NCBI GenBank assembly: GCA_005862285.1
Contig: SZXW01000010.1
Coordinates: 558,001 to 622,000, forward strand
From: Chlorobium sp.
GTDB taxonomy: Bacteria; Bacteroidota; Chlorobiia; Chlorobiales; Chlorobiaceae
Reading direction: 5' to 3'
Length of the DNA: 64,000 nucleotides
The stretch's first letter is position 1, and each line of letters opens with the position of its first letter. Position numbers and translations under genes: made by a program. The notes below the pieces were generated by a model. The model saw nothing but the letters and a program-made list of their open reading frames with translations, was not told the origin of the DNA and did no database searches. Below are positions 10,800 through 21,400 of the stretch, piece after piece.

Positions 10800-11555
10800 A
10801 TGTTGGCAAAACGCATCATACCATGCCTCGACGTCCGCGACGGACGGGTTGTGAAAGGAATCAATTTCGAAGGCCTGAGAGATGCCGGATCGATTCTGGA
10901 ACAGGCCCGTTTTTATAACAATGAACTGGCCGATGAACTGGTCTTTCTCGATATTTCAGCTTCGCTTGAATCCCGGAGAACAACCCTCGAAGAGGTGCTG
11001 AAAGTTTCCGGGGAAGTTTTTATCCCGCTTACCGTTGGAGGAGGCATCAATTCGGTTGAAACCGCAAAGGAAGTCTTCCTGCACGGAGCTGACAAGGTTT
11101 CGGTCAACACCGCAGCGGTAAACGATCCGACGCTTATAACACGCATTGCCGAAAAATATGGGTCCCAGGCTGTTGTGGTTGCCATCGATGTCAAAAAAAT
11201 CGGCAACGATTACATTGTTCATACTCATTCCGGAAAAAAACCTACGACCCTCGAAGCGCTCGCATGGGCACATAAGGTTCAGGATCTCGGAGCCGGGGAA
11301 ATTCTTCTCACCAGTATGGACAGGGACGGCACGAAGGAAGGTTATGACAATACGATTCTCTCAATGATATCGACATCGGTCCATATCCCTGTGATCGCTT
11401 CCGGTGGTGCCGGAAACCTGCAGCACCTTTACGAAGGATTTATAGAAGGCCATGCCGATGCGGCGCTCGCTGCATCGATATTCCATTTCAGGCAGCATTC
11501 GATCCGCGAAGCGAAAGAATACCTCAGGGAACGTGGAATTCCGGTAAGGCTCTGA
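10800..11555 (+). CDS. hisF: Imidazole glycerol phosphate synthase subunit HisF
   Basis: HisF is the cyclase half of the HisH-HisF complex. It joins ammonia and PRFAR to give imidazole glycerol phosphate and AICAR in histidine synthesis. The protein has 251 aa, as usual. Catalytic Asp residues are visible in [14 protein letters not shown] (N-terminus) and [13 protein letters not shown] (about residue 130), with phosphate-binding loops TVGGGI and ASGGAG. The gene is away from other his genes and starts after a 127-bp divergent intergenic region. Confidence 0.98.
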   Translation: MLAKRIIPCLDVRDGRVVKGINFEGLRDAGSILEQARFYNNELADELVFLDISASLESRRTTLEEVLKVSGEVFIPLTVGGGINSVETAKEVFLHGADKVSVNTAAVNDPTLITRIAEKYGSQAVVVAIDVKKIGNDYIVHTHSGKKPTTLEALAWAHKVQDLGAGEILLTSMDRDGTKEGYDNTILSMISTSVHIPVIASGGAGNLQHLYEGFIEGHADAALAASIFHFRQHSIREAKEYLRERGIPVRL

Positions 11556-11579
11556 AAATTAACAACCTGTGAATGATCG

Positions 11580-11966
11580 ATGTACAGAAAACCGCTTTTC
11601 TGCATAGTTGTTCTCCTGCTTTTTTCAGGCTCCGTTTACGGCGAGACGCTCAGCAGGTTCCAGGCAGCCATGATCGAAGCCGAAAAAGGAAACCCGGAAG
11701 CCCAGAACAAGGTCGGCACCTATTATAAAATAGGCATCGGTACAGAACAGAATGACACCGAAGCTGCATCGTGGTACCGTAAAGCCGCTGATCAGGGATA
11801 TGCTGAAGCCCAGTTCAATCTTGGCGAAATGTACGAAGAAGGAAAAGGAGTCGCCGGAAATATCGAAACAGCATTGTCATGGTATAAAAAAGCCTGCGAC
11901 AACGGCTGGAAATGCGGCTGCAGAAACTACATGATACTTACCGAAGGCAAGGGCGAATGCAATTGA
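11580..11966 (+). CDS. Exported Sel1-repeat protein
   Basis: A 128-residue protein with a signal peptide (MYRKPLFCIVVLLLFSGSVYG, cleavage after about residue 21) followed by Sel1-like TPR repeats: NPEAQNKVGTYYKIGIGT, then YAEAQFNLGEMYEEGKGVAG and a partial third. Sel1 repeats make short helical solenoids for protein contacts. The tail has four Cys (ACDNGWKCGCRNY...GEC) and may be disulfide-bonded in the periplasm. It starts 25 bp after hisF, possibly read from the same transcript, and converges on the PPK2 gene with a 10-bp gap. Confidence 0.85.
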   Translation: MYRKPLFCIVVLLLFSGSVYGETLSRFQAAMIEAEKGNPEAQNKVGTYYKIGIGTEQNDTEAASWYRKAADQGYAEAQFNLGEMYEEGKGVAGNIETALSWYKKACDNGWKCGCRNYMILTEGKGECN

Positions 11967-11976
11967 ACACGGATAG

Positions 11977-12864
11977 TCATTCTCCCTTTTCTTCCATCAG
12001 TTTCTGACGGATATCCGCAAGTTCCTTTTTTCGCTGTTCGTCCGCTGCCGGATAAGAAAGTGAAAGTTCTGAAAGGGCATGCAGGATAAGATGCGATACG
12101 ATCAGACGGGCATTGGCCTTGTCATCGGCGGGAACAATGTACCATGGAGCATGTTTCGTGCTTGTCAAGCTCAGGCACTCCTCATAAGCAGCCATGTACT
12201 CTTTCCAGTATTTTCTTTCCTCCACGTCCGAAACACTGAATTTCCAGTTTTTCGAAGGCTCATCGATGCGCTCCAGAAAGCGTTTCCGCTGCTCCTCCCT
12301 TGAAAGATGAAGAAAAAACTTGACGATCCTCGTGCCGTTCCGATGAAGATGGTGCTCCATATCGACAATCGATTCATACCGGTTGCTCCACACTTTTTCA
12401 CCGTTGATCAGCTCATGCGGTATGCGCTGACCATTGAGTATTTCAGGGTGAACCCGGACAATAAGCACCTCCTCATAATAAGAACGGTTGAAGATGCCGA
12501 TCCGTCCGCGCTCGGGCAGGCATAGGTAACTTCTCCAGAGAAAATCGTGTTCAAGCTCTTCTGCCGAAGGATGCTTGAAACTGAATACCTGGCATCCCTG
12601 AGGGTTGACACCGGACATAACATGCCTGATGATACTGTCTTTGCCTGCTGCATCCATAGCCTGAAATACAAGGAGCACCGAATAGCGGTTGTCGGCATAA
12701 TGGATATCCTGAAGCTTGCTGAGCTGCTCGACATGTTCGGCAAGCATGTCCTTGCAGTGGGTTTTCGAGCTGTAGAGGGGATCGGCAAACGTCGGCCGTT
12801 TTGATAGATTGACTTTTTCTCCCTCGTGAACGCGAAAGGCGTTATGATCGAAACTCATCTGCAT
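11977..12864 (-). CDS. Polyphosphate kinase 2 family (polyphosphate:nucleotide phosphotransferase)
   Basis: PPK2 enzymes transfer phosphate between polyphosphate and nucleoside mono- or diphosphates. The 295-residue single-domain protein carries the Walker A-like [16 protein letters not shown] (about 68-83), the Walker B/lid motif [15 protein letters not shown] and [13 protein letters not shown]. The single-domain length and motif style fit the AMP/ADP-phosphorylating class. A second ATG at 12858 ([10 protein letters not shown]) is an equally good start. It is convergent with the Sel1 gene. Confidence 0.92.
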   Translation of the reverse strand: MQMSFDHNAFRVHEGEKVNLSKRPTFADPLYSSKTHCKDMLAEHVEQLSKLQDIHYADNRYSVLLVFQAMDAAGKDSIIRHVMSGVNPQGCQVFSFKHPSAEELEHDFLWRSYLCLPERGRIGIFNRSYYEEVLIVRVHPEILNGQRIPHELINGEKVWSNRYESIVDMEHHLHRNGTRIVKFFLHLSREEQRKRFLERIDEPSKNWKFSVSDVEERKYWKEYMAAYEECLSLTSTKHAPWYIVPADDKANARLIVSHLILHALSELSLSYPAADEQRKKELADIRQKLMEEKGE

Positions 12865-12986
12865 GGTGGAAAAACGGCTGATTTATCGGACTAACCCTTG
12901 CAATAAGAACTTTACGGCTTATTGTAAATGTAATGAACCTTTGCCTGGATCATCAACAACAGCAGCTGCTTTTTTTATCTCTTCGT

Positions 12987-13820
12987 CTATTCCTGATATG
13001 GTCGGTTCACCGGAACTGGTCCATGCTGAACCGTTCGGACATAATGAACATCCGGTTTACCGAATACCATGACATATCCGATCTGATGGCTTGCCGGAAT
13101 CCCGAGGCTCTTGCGGGTCTCGGGGAACAGGCCGTCGATGGCCCATTTTGCCAGACCATTCCAGAGTGTACCGACACCGTTCGCCTGGGCGAACAGTTCG
13201 AAATACGAAAGCGCAATAAGGCAATCCTGCGCCGGGGTGGCAACTGTTTCAGGTGCCGATGCTATAAGAAGATGGGGAGCTTTGCGGAACAGAATATCGA
13301 CCTGTTTTTCTTCCCAGAGTTTTAAAAAATTCGCATAGAATTCCTTTCCCTTCGGCAAGGCATTTTCCCTGACAAGCCTTGAAATACCGGACATCACTTG
13401 ATCACGAAATCGTGCAACTTTGTCCCGGCTGTCGAGCAATGTGAAAAGCACCTGACGTGAATTCACACCAGTCGGTGCATGCCATGCCACTTCCAGCAAC
13501 TTTTGCAGAAGCGCGGGGTTCAGGTCTTCATCGAGATACCGGCGAACCGAGCGCCTTCCTTTCATCAGCAGTTCGAGTTTGTCAGGATCGGGATAACCGT
13601 TTTCAAGAGAACTGCTGCCGGACGGGTTCAGTCCATGAATTGACAATGCTCCAGTAGGACAGACAGCTAAACAATGCTGGCATCTGTAGCAGTTTATTTC
13701 CTTTTCAACCGGAATAAAAGGGTATCCCTCTCCTTTTATACTGATGATTCTTGCAGGACAATCTGCAACGCACTCGCCGCAGCGTGTGCAGGCATTTATA
13801 CTGATTTCAAAATCAAGCAT
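12987..13820 (-). CDS. Ferredoxin-nitroreductase fusion flavoprotein
   Basis: Two domains are clear. Residues 1-60 hold two 4Fe-4S motifs (CTRCGECVADCPARI and CYRCQHCLAVCPTGAL). Residues 80-277 form an FMN nitroreductase domain (RRSVRRYLDED, APTGVNSRQVLF, and GLAKWAIDGLFPETR near the C-terminus). Fusions of this type are annotated as nitroreductases reducing unknown electrophiles with ferredoxin-type electrons. The track start at 13835 is GTG; the ATG at 13820 (MLDFEISINACTRCGEC) lies right at the ferredoxin domain and is preferred (277 aa). The physiological substrate is unknown. Confidence 0.9.
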   Translation of the reverse strand: MLDFEISINACTRCGECVADCPARIISIKGEGYPFIPVEKEINCYRCQHCLAVCPTGALSIHGLNPSGSSSLENGYPDPDKLELLMKGRRSVRRYLDEDLNPALLQKLLEVAWHAPTGVNSRQVLFTLLDSRDKVARFRDQVMSGISRLVRENALPKGKEFYANFLKLWEEKQVDILFRKAPHLLIASAPETVATPAQDCLIALSYFELFAQANGVGTLWNGLAKWAIDGLFPETRKSLGIPASHQIGYVMVFGKPDVHYVRTVQHGPVPVNRPYQE

Positions 13821-13852
13821 CGTTTTTCCATTCACTATTCACAAAATAACAA

Positions 13853-15130
13853 TCAATTCCCGGCTTTATCTTCCACGAGATAAAGTGAATTACGAATCAT
13901 TGCCAGATAATGAATCCTTGAGGGTGAATCAAAAACGATCTTCCCCCCTCTTCCGGTAACGATGGCATCATAAGGAGGTCCTTCAGACTTGCCCGATACA
14001 ACAAAAAAACTGTCTCCTTTCCTGGCGGCATAAGCGACACGGGATCCATCCGGGCTGAAAGTGAGAGCGCCCACTACATCGTAAGACTTGCCTTCAGTTC
14101 CATCGACAACAACAATCTGAGTGTTGTTTTTTGCGGCAGCAAAAGCTGCATGCCTGCTGTCAGGACTGAAGCCAAGATTTCCGAAACCGTCATATACAGT
14201 ACCTTCCTTTCCATCAACAACGGGAATCCATTTGTTCCCTTTCATTACCATATAGGCAATACGCTGGCTGTCAGGGCTGAAAACAGGTGTATCCACACCA
14301 ACTCCGTCATACGCCGGAATTTCCCTGCCATCAACAATCACGAAATAACGGCCTCCTTTTTGAGCGGCGTAAGCAAAGCGTTTTCCATCCGGACTGAAGG
14401 ACAGATTGCCCATACTTTCATAAGCCGGTCCAGCCGTTCCATTGACGACAGCAACAATTTCAGAACCATTTCTTACTGCAGCATATGCTATCCCCTGGCT
14501 GTCGGGACTGAAAATCAGATTACCGATCCCTTCATAATAAGCTGTTTCGTTTCCATCCATAACCACGACCCATTTACCGCCTTTCTCGGCAAGATAAGCG
14601 AAATGCCGGCTGTCGGCACTGAATACAAGATTTTTGACATTGTCATATGACGGACTTTCATTACCATCGGTTACAACAAACCACTTGTTTCCTTTTCTTG
14701 CCGTATATGAAACCCGTTTGCTGTCGGGACTGAAAAGCGGAGTTTCATAACTGATATCGTCATATTCAGCTCCCTGAGCTCCATCTACAACAACAACCGC
14801 TTTGCCGTTTTTCATAGCTGCATAACCGATCCTCCTGCTGTCAGGACTGAAAGCAAGTGTATTGCGAATAATGGAATCGAAAAGCGGCCCCTTCGACCCT
14901 CCGGCTCTGATGAACATTCTATTCCCCTGCTTTGCGGCATAGGCAACCTGTCTGCTGTCAGGGCTTATTCTGAAAGATTCGGGACTGATCAGCTCAAACT
15001 CTGCTATTTTTTTCTGTGAAACAGCCATTCGTTTCATCGCGGCAAACCATTTCGTATTGATGCCCGTCAGAATGAAAATTCCTGCTGCGGCAATGAGCGC
15101 AAGGGGTATGACAATCTTCCTGTATTTCAT
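13853..15130 (-). CDS. Membrane-anchored PD40/TolB-like beta-propeller protein
   Basis: A 425-residue protein with an N-terminal signal anchor (residues 5-25) and then eight to nine repeats of about 42 residues. Each repeat follows the pattern 'LxFSPDSRxxAYAAxKGxxxxVVVDGxxGxxYD', a PD40/WD40-like blade. The highly regular blades suggest a single closed propeller on the outer face of the membrane, a binding platform rather than an enzyme; I see no catalytic domain. It lies downstream of the giant RTX gene on the same strand, separated by a terminator, so it is likely expressed separately. Function is unknown. Confidence 0.85.
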   Translation of the reverse strand: MKYRKIVIPLALIAAAGIFILTGINTKWFAAMKRMAVSQKKIAEFELISPESFRISPDSRQVAYAAKQGNRMFIRAGGSKGPLFDSIIRNTLAFSPDSRRIGYAAMKNGKAVVVVDGAQGAEYDDISYETPLFSPDSKRVSYTARKGNKWFVVTDGNESPSYDNVKNLVFSADSRHFAYLAEKGGKWVVVMDGNETAYYEGIGNLIFSPDSQGIAYAAVRNGSEIVAVVNGTAGPAYESMGNLSFSPDGKRFAYAAQKGGRYFVIVDGREIPAYDGVGVDTPVFSPDSQRIAYMVMKGNKWIPVVDGKEGTVYDGFGNLGFSPDSRHAAFAAAKNNTQIVVVDGTEGKSYDVVGALTFSPDGSRVAYAARKGDSFFVVSGKSEGPPYDAIVTGRGGKIVFDSPSRIHYLAMIRNSLYLVEDKAGN

Positions 15131-15316
15131 GAAAACTTGTTTGTATAAATGATGCAGCCTCGCACGGCATGTTCATTGAAAAATAAATACCGGACTTCCT
15201 TTATTTACGGGAAATAAAATTAATACTGCGGGTTTAAAGAGAGCAATATATTTCTTTTACCGGGTATCTCAACGCTGGAAAAAGCCTGTACCGAAAGACA
15301 CGGCAATCTTTTTTTT

Positions 15317-15362
15317 AAAAAAAACTCCCCGAACCAGGCTGCTCTCAAGCTTGATCCGGGGA
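15317..15362 (-). terminator. Intrinsic terminator after the giant RTX gene
   Basis: On the minus strand, TCCCCGGATCAAGC and GCCTGGTTCGGGGA pair with two wobbles and one mismatch around a short loop, followed by G and eight Ts. It lies 39 bp after the stop at 15401. Confidence 0.8.
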
Positions 15363-15400
15363 TAAATAAATTCATTTCTGCCTGTTTGCTGACCCAAACC

Positions 15401-18400
15401 TTACAGGATGATGTCCGATGCCCTGATGCTGCTGACTCCCGACAGCTTGATGGCGAATTCCGGGTCCGCATCGCTATCCGTATTGCCGTACAGAATTCCC
15501 GTCGCACTGTCAAACCTTAGCTGTCCCGCGCTCGTGAACGGAGCCGAACCGCTGAGGATCGTCCCGCTGAAAGCCTGATCGCCTCTCAACCCGCTGTTCG
15601 CATCGATGGCCGACAGATCGATGATGTCCTGGCCCGGCGTGAAGTCCGTTATCAGGTCCATCGTTGCTGCCGTCAATCCACTGTCGCCAGCGCTCAGGTA
15701 CCGGAAGATATCTTTGCCGCTTCCTCCTGTCAGTACATCGGCTCCCGCTCCGCCCAGCAGTATATCGTTACCGTCACCTCCATACAATGTATCGTTCCCG
15801 TCAAGTCCGAGCAGGAGGTTGTCTCCGCTGTTGCCCGTTATCACGTTGTTCAGGTTGTTGCCCGTTCCGATGAGTCCTGATGTACCCGTGAGCACGAGGT
15901 TCTCGACATTCGGACCGAGTATATAGCTGATGCTCGATCGTACTGTGTCGGTACCGCCATTCGGCTGTTCAATGACGACATCCAATATGTTGTCGACAAT
16001 ATAGACATCGTTGCCCAATCCACCCGTCATCGTATCCCTGCCGATGCCGCCATCCAGCGTATCATTGCCTGATAATCCGTTCAGCCTGTCATTGCCTCCG
16101 AAGCCTCGCAGCAGGTCGTTGCCAAACGTTCCTGTCAGAACATCATTGCCTGGCGAGGGGTCTGTGACCGTGACTGTCGCCTGCACAGGCGTGGACGATA
16201 AAGCTCCCCCGTTATCCTTTGCGACGACCGTGAAGGCATTCAGTGTGCCGCTCTGATTGTCGTCCGGCGTCCAGAAGGCAAGATGGGTCGCATCGATCGT
16301 ATTGTTGGCCACTGGATCATAAACTGTCGCGCTCGCGGCATCGGCTCCGATCTTCAGCGTACCGCTCGTTACTCCGGCAACAATGAACGCCGTCACCGTG
16401 CCATCGATATCGGCTTCGTTGCCTTTTGCCGCGAGATTGGCAAAAGTTATCGCCACCTGCGTGTCTTCAGGTGTCGAAGCTACCGTGCCGCTGAACGCTG
16501 TGAGCGTCGGAGGATCGTTCACCGGTGTCACGTTGATCGTGATCGTGTTTGGTACAGGATCGAGGTCCTTGCCGCCGTTCGCTGTGCCTCCGTTGTCCTG
16601 CACCTGGAAGGTGAAGCTGCTGTAAGACACTCCGTTCGCATTCGCGGCCGGCTTGTACACCAGCTTGCCCGCATTCAGGTCGGGAACAGTGATAAACTGA
16701 CCAGCACTTACCGCTGTGCCATTGAGCGTAAGCGTGCCTGCCGTTGGCAAGTTCGTGATCTTTACGGCCAGCAGGCTGTTGCCGTCACTGTCACTGAACC
16801 CGAAGTCTGAGGCTGCAAAGGTGTAATTACCGTCTTCGAGCATGGTCACAGTCTTGTCCGTGCCCGACGGCGCATCGTTCACCGGTGTGTAGGTCACCGA
16901 GGCGGCGAGGGTGTTCGAATCCGCACTGCCGTCATTGACCGTGACACTGTAGGACGGGGTCGTCTCGTCGCCGTTATCGACAAACTGAACCTGACCGCCG
17001 GATAGCTGCGCGCTCGTGAAGCTCGTTACCGGTGTGCCTGCAGCACCGCTCAGCTGGAAGTAGCCGCCGCTGATGCCGCTCACACTGTAGGTGAAACTGC
17101 TGCTGTCGGGATCGCTGATGCCGAAGTCGCCTGGCGTGAGGGTTACCGTGCCGCCTTCGCTCACCGTCATGCTCGCGCTCGTCACCACCGGCGCATCGTT
17201 CACCGGTGTGTAGGTAATCGAGGCGACAAGCGTATTCGAATCCGAACTGCCGTCATTGACCGTGACACTGAAGGCCGGAGCAGTCTCGTCGCCGTTATCG
17301 ACAAACTGCACCTGACCGCCGGATAGCTGCGCGCTCGTGAAGCTCGTTACCGGAGCGCCTGCAGCACCGCTCAGCTGGAAGTAGTCGCCCCTGATGCCGC
17401 TCACACTGTAGGTGAAACTGCTGCTGTCGGGATCGCTGATGCCGAAGTCGCCTGGCGTGAGGGTTACCGTGCCCCCTTCGCTCACCGTCATGCCCGCGCT
17501 CGTCACCACCGGCGCATCGTTCACAGGCGTGATGGTTATCGTCTGTACGGTCGAGGTCGATGCGGCGCTACTGTCGCTTGCTGTAAACGTGGCCGTACGG
17601 TCATCGAGGCCGGGCGCATCGCTGCTGTTGTTGAAGGTTACCGCTCGGGCTACATCCTGCACCAAGGCATTCGTGGCGTTTGCGTTGAATGTGAACGTCC
17701 ATGCGTTTCCATTGCTCACTGATAATGCCGAGGATGTGCCGATTTGGGTCATACCTGCCATCAGAACCGTTCCGTTGATCCAGATACCGCTGCCTCCTGG
17801 ATTACTTGTCTGCAGGCTGAGGCTGTCGGCTGCTTCGGCATTCGCCGTGATTTGAACCTGCAGCGTTCCACCGTTCCATTCACTGTCACCGTCAGGATCG
17901 TAGATAACAATCTTGCTGCTTACCACAACCGGAGTCTGTTCGGTGAACGAGGTGATGTCAGGTTGAGATGTATTGAGCAATACCGACACCGCGTCGCTAT
18001 TGAGGTTAGCGGTAATCAGATCAACCTTGCCATCCCCATCGACATCAGCGCTAGTCACTGAATATGGTCCATTTCCGACTGCGTAATCGATTTTGGGTGC
18101 AAAGGTGCCGTCACCATTGTTCAGCAACACCGATACCGAGTTGCTATTGGCGTTCGAAACGATCAGGTCAACCATGTTGTCGCCATCGACATCTGCACTT
18201 TTCACGGAAAGAGGATAACTGCCTACGCCGTAATCGACCTTGGCAGCAAAGGTGCCGTTGCCATTGTTTTTGAGCACTGACACCGTATTGCTTTCTGCAT
18301 TCGTAACGATCAAGTCGGTATTACCGTCGCCATCGACATCCGCACTCGTCACGGAAAACGGAACTTTGCCTGTCGAGTAATCAACCTTAGCAGCAAAAGT

Positions 18401-21400
18401 ACCGTTACCATTGTTCAGTAACACTGACACCGTGTTGTTTCGTTGGTTCGCTGTGATCAGGTCAGCATCTCCGTCGCCATCGACATCCTCACTCGTTACG
18501 GATTGTGGTCCACTGCCTGTCGAGTAATCAACCTTAGGAGCAAAAGTACCGTTGCCATTGTTCAACAGCACCGACACCATGTTGCTATTGACGTTCGAAA
18601 CGATCAGGTCCGCATCGCCATCATTATCTACATCCGCACTCGTCACGACAGTTGGATTACTATCAGTCCCGTAATCGATTTTGGGCGCAAATGTACCGTC
18701 GCCATTGTTTTTCAGAACCGAAACCGTGTTGTTATAGAAGTTCGCTGTGATCAGGTCTGCATTGCCGTCTCCGTCGAGATCTGCGCTTGTCACGGATACC
18801 GGATAACTGCCTGTGCCGTAATCGACTTTAGAAGAAAAAGTGCCGTCACTATTGTTTTTCAGAATTGAAACCGAGTCGCTATGTGTGTTTGTAACGATCA
18901 GGTCCGCATCGCCATCTCCATCGATATCTGCACTTGTCACGGAAAACGGATGATTGCTTGTGCCATAATCGACCTTTGGCGCAAAAGAAAGTTCGAGAGT
19001 AGGCTGCATAACCGGCGCATCGTTCACAGGCGTAACGGTAATCGTCTGCACGGTCGAGGTCGATGCAGCGCTGCTGTCGGTTGCCGTAAACGTGACCGTA
19101 CGGTCATCGAGGCCGGGCGCATCGTTGCTGTTGTTGAAAACCACCGTACGTGCAACCGCCTGCACCAGTTCATTGGTCGCAATAGTGTTGAAGGTGAACG
19201 TCCATGCGTTTCCATTGCTCACTGATGATGCCGAGGCTGTGCCGATCTGGGTCATACCTGCCATCAGAACCGTTCCGTTGATCCAGATACCGCTGCCTCC
19301 TGGATTGCTTGTCGGCAGGCTGAGGCTGTCGGCTGCTTCGGCATTCGCCGTGATTTGAACCAGCAGCGTTCCACCGTTCCATTCACTGTCACCGTCAGGA
19401 TCGTAAATAACCATCTTATCGCTCACCACAACCGGGGTCTGTTCGGTGAACGAGGTAGTCAGATCGGGCTGCGAGGTATTGATAAAGACCGAAACGCTAT
19501 CGTTCGAAGTATTAGCAACAATAAAATCTATAGCTCCATCATTATTCAAGTCTGCATTAGTAATCGCATCTGGATGCTCTCCCGTTGTGTAATTGACATA
19601 CGGAGCAAACGTGCCGTTGCCCTCGTTCAGTAAAATCGAGACAGTGTTGTCATCTCTGTTCGTAACTAACAGATCAGAATGACCATCGCCATTAATATCA
19701 GCGTTCGTGATAGACCATGGAAATCTTCCGACAGCATAATCAATTTTAGTTGCAAATATCCCATTACCTTCGTTTATCAGCACCGAGACGGTGTTGCCTA
19801 AATAATTCACTACAATTAAATCAGATTTTCCATCGTTATTAATATCAGTACTCGTCAGAGAACACGAACCGCTACCAGCTGCATAATCGACCTTCCAAGC
19901 AAAAGTACCATTCCCCTGATTTATAAGCACCGATATGTTGTTGCTATCAATATTTGCTGTGACCAGATCAGCCAACCCGTCACCATTAACGTCAGTACTC
20001 GTCACTGAATATGGACCACTTCCTGTTACATAATTAACTTTCGGTGCGAATGTCCCGTCACCTTCGTTCAGTAGCACCGAAACGTGGTTTTCATAATAGT
20101 TTGTAACGATCAAATCTATTTTTCCATCACCGTTGATATCAGCATTCGTTACCGAAATAGGCCATTCGCCTGTGTAGTAATCTACCCTCGGATAAAAAGT
20201 CCCATCACCCTTGTTCAACAGTACGGATACGCTGTCACTCCGACAATTCGCAGTGATCAGATCAGTAAATCCATCGCCGTTCACATCAGCAATGCTCAAA
20301 GAACGAGGTGCAGAGCCTGTAGAGTATTCATCCGTTGCGTTTAGAGTTCCATTTCCATTGTTAATCAATACTGTAATGCTATTACTAATATTGTTCATAG
20401 TTATTACATCATCGTATCCATCTCCATTGAGATCAGCTGCACAAACTGATTCGGGTTTAATGCCTGCGCCATAATCGACTTTTGGTGCAAACGAAAGATC
20501 AAGGGTGCGAGTCATCACCGGTGCGTCATTCACTGCCGCGACATCAATCGTCAAAGTGTATGCGCTGCTGCTGTAATCACTGCCGTCACTTACCTTGTAC
20601 CCGATCGTTGCATACCCATCTCCATTCTCGTTCACCAAAGGAGTGTAACGCAGTTTACCCGCTTCGATGTCCGCAGCACTGATCTCCTGATTCAGCGTGA
20701 CATCGTGCCATGCCGTGCCGATCTGGTATTGCAGCGTTCCTTTGGTTTCGAGCGTAGTGATCTTGACACTACTGAGCGCTGTTCCCTCGGTATCGCTGTA
20801 GTTTCCGAAATCCGAAAGGCTTAGTATTCTGCTCGTATCTTCATCGATCGTCACGCTGTCGCTGGTGCTGGTCGGAGGATCGTTTACCGGCGTCACCGTG
20901 ATCGTTACCGTGTTCGCCGTCGGATCGAGGTCAGCACCGCCGTTCGCTGTACCGCCGTTGTCCTGCACCTGGAACGTGAAACTGCCATACGGCGCCCCAC
21001 TCGCATCAGCTGCCGGCGTGTAGACCAACTTGCCCGCGTTCAGGTCAGACACGCTTACATACTGACTAGCACTTACAGCTATGCCGTCGAGCTTCAGTGC
21101 ACCTGCACCGGGAAGCGTCGTAATCTTCACAGCCAGCAGGCTGTTGCCGTCGCTGTCCGTGAAACCGAAATCAGCCGCCGCAAAGGTATGTGAACCATCC
21201 TCCGCTATCGTCACTGTCTTGTCCGTGCCCGAAGGCGCATCGTTCACCGGCGTAACGGTAATCGTCTGTACGGTCGAGGTCGATGCGGCGCTACTGTCGG
21301 TTGCCGTAAACGTGACCTCACGGTCATCGAGGCTGGGCGCATCGCTGCTGTTGTTGAAAACCACCGCTCGCGCAACAGCCTGCACCAGTTCATTGGTCGC

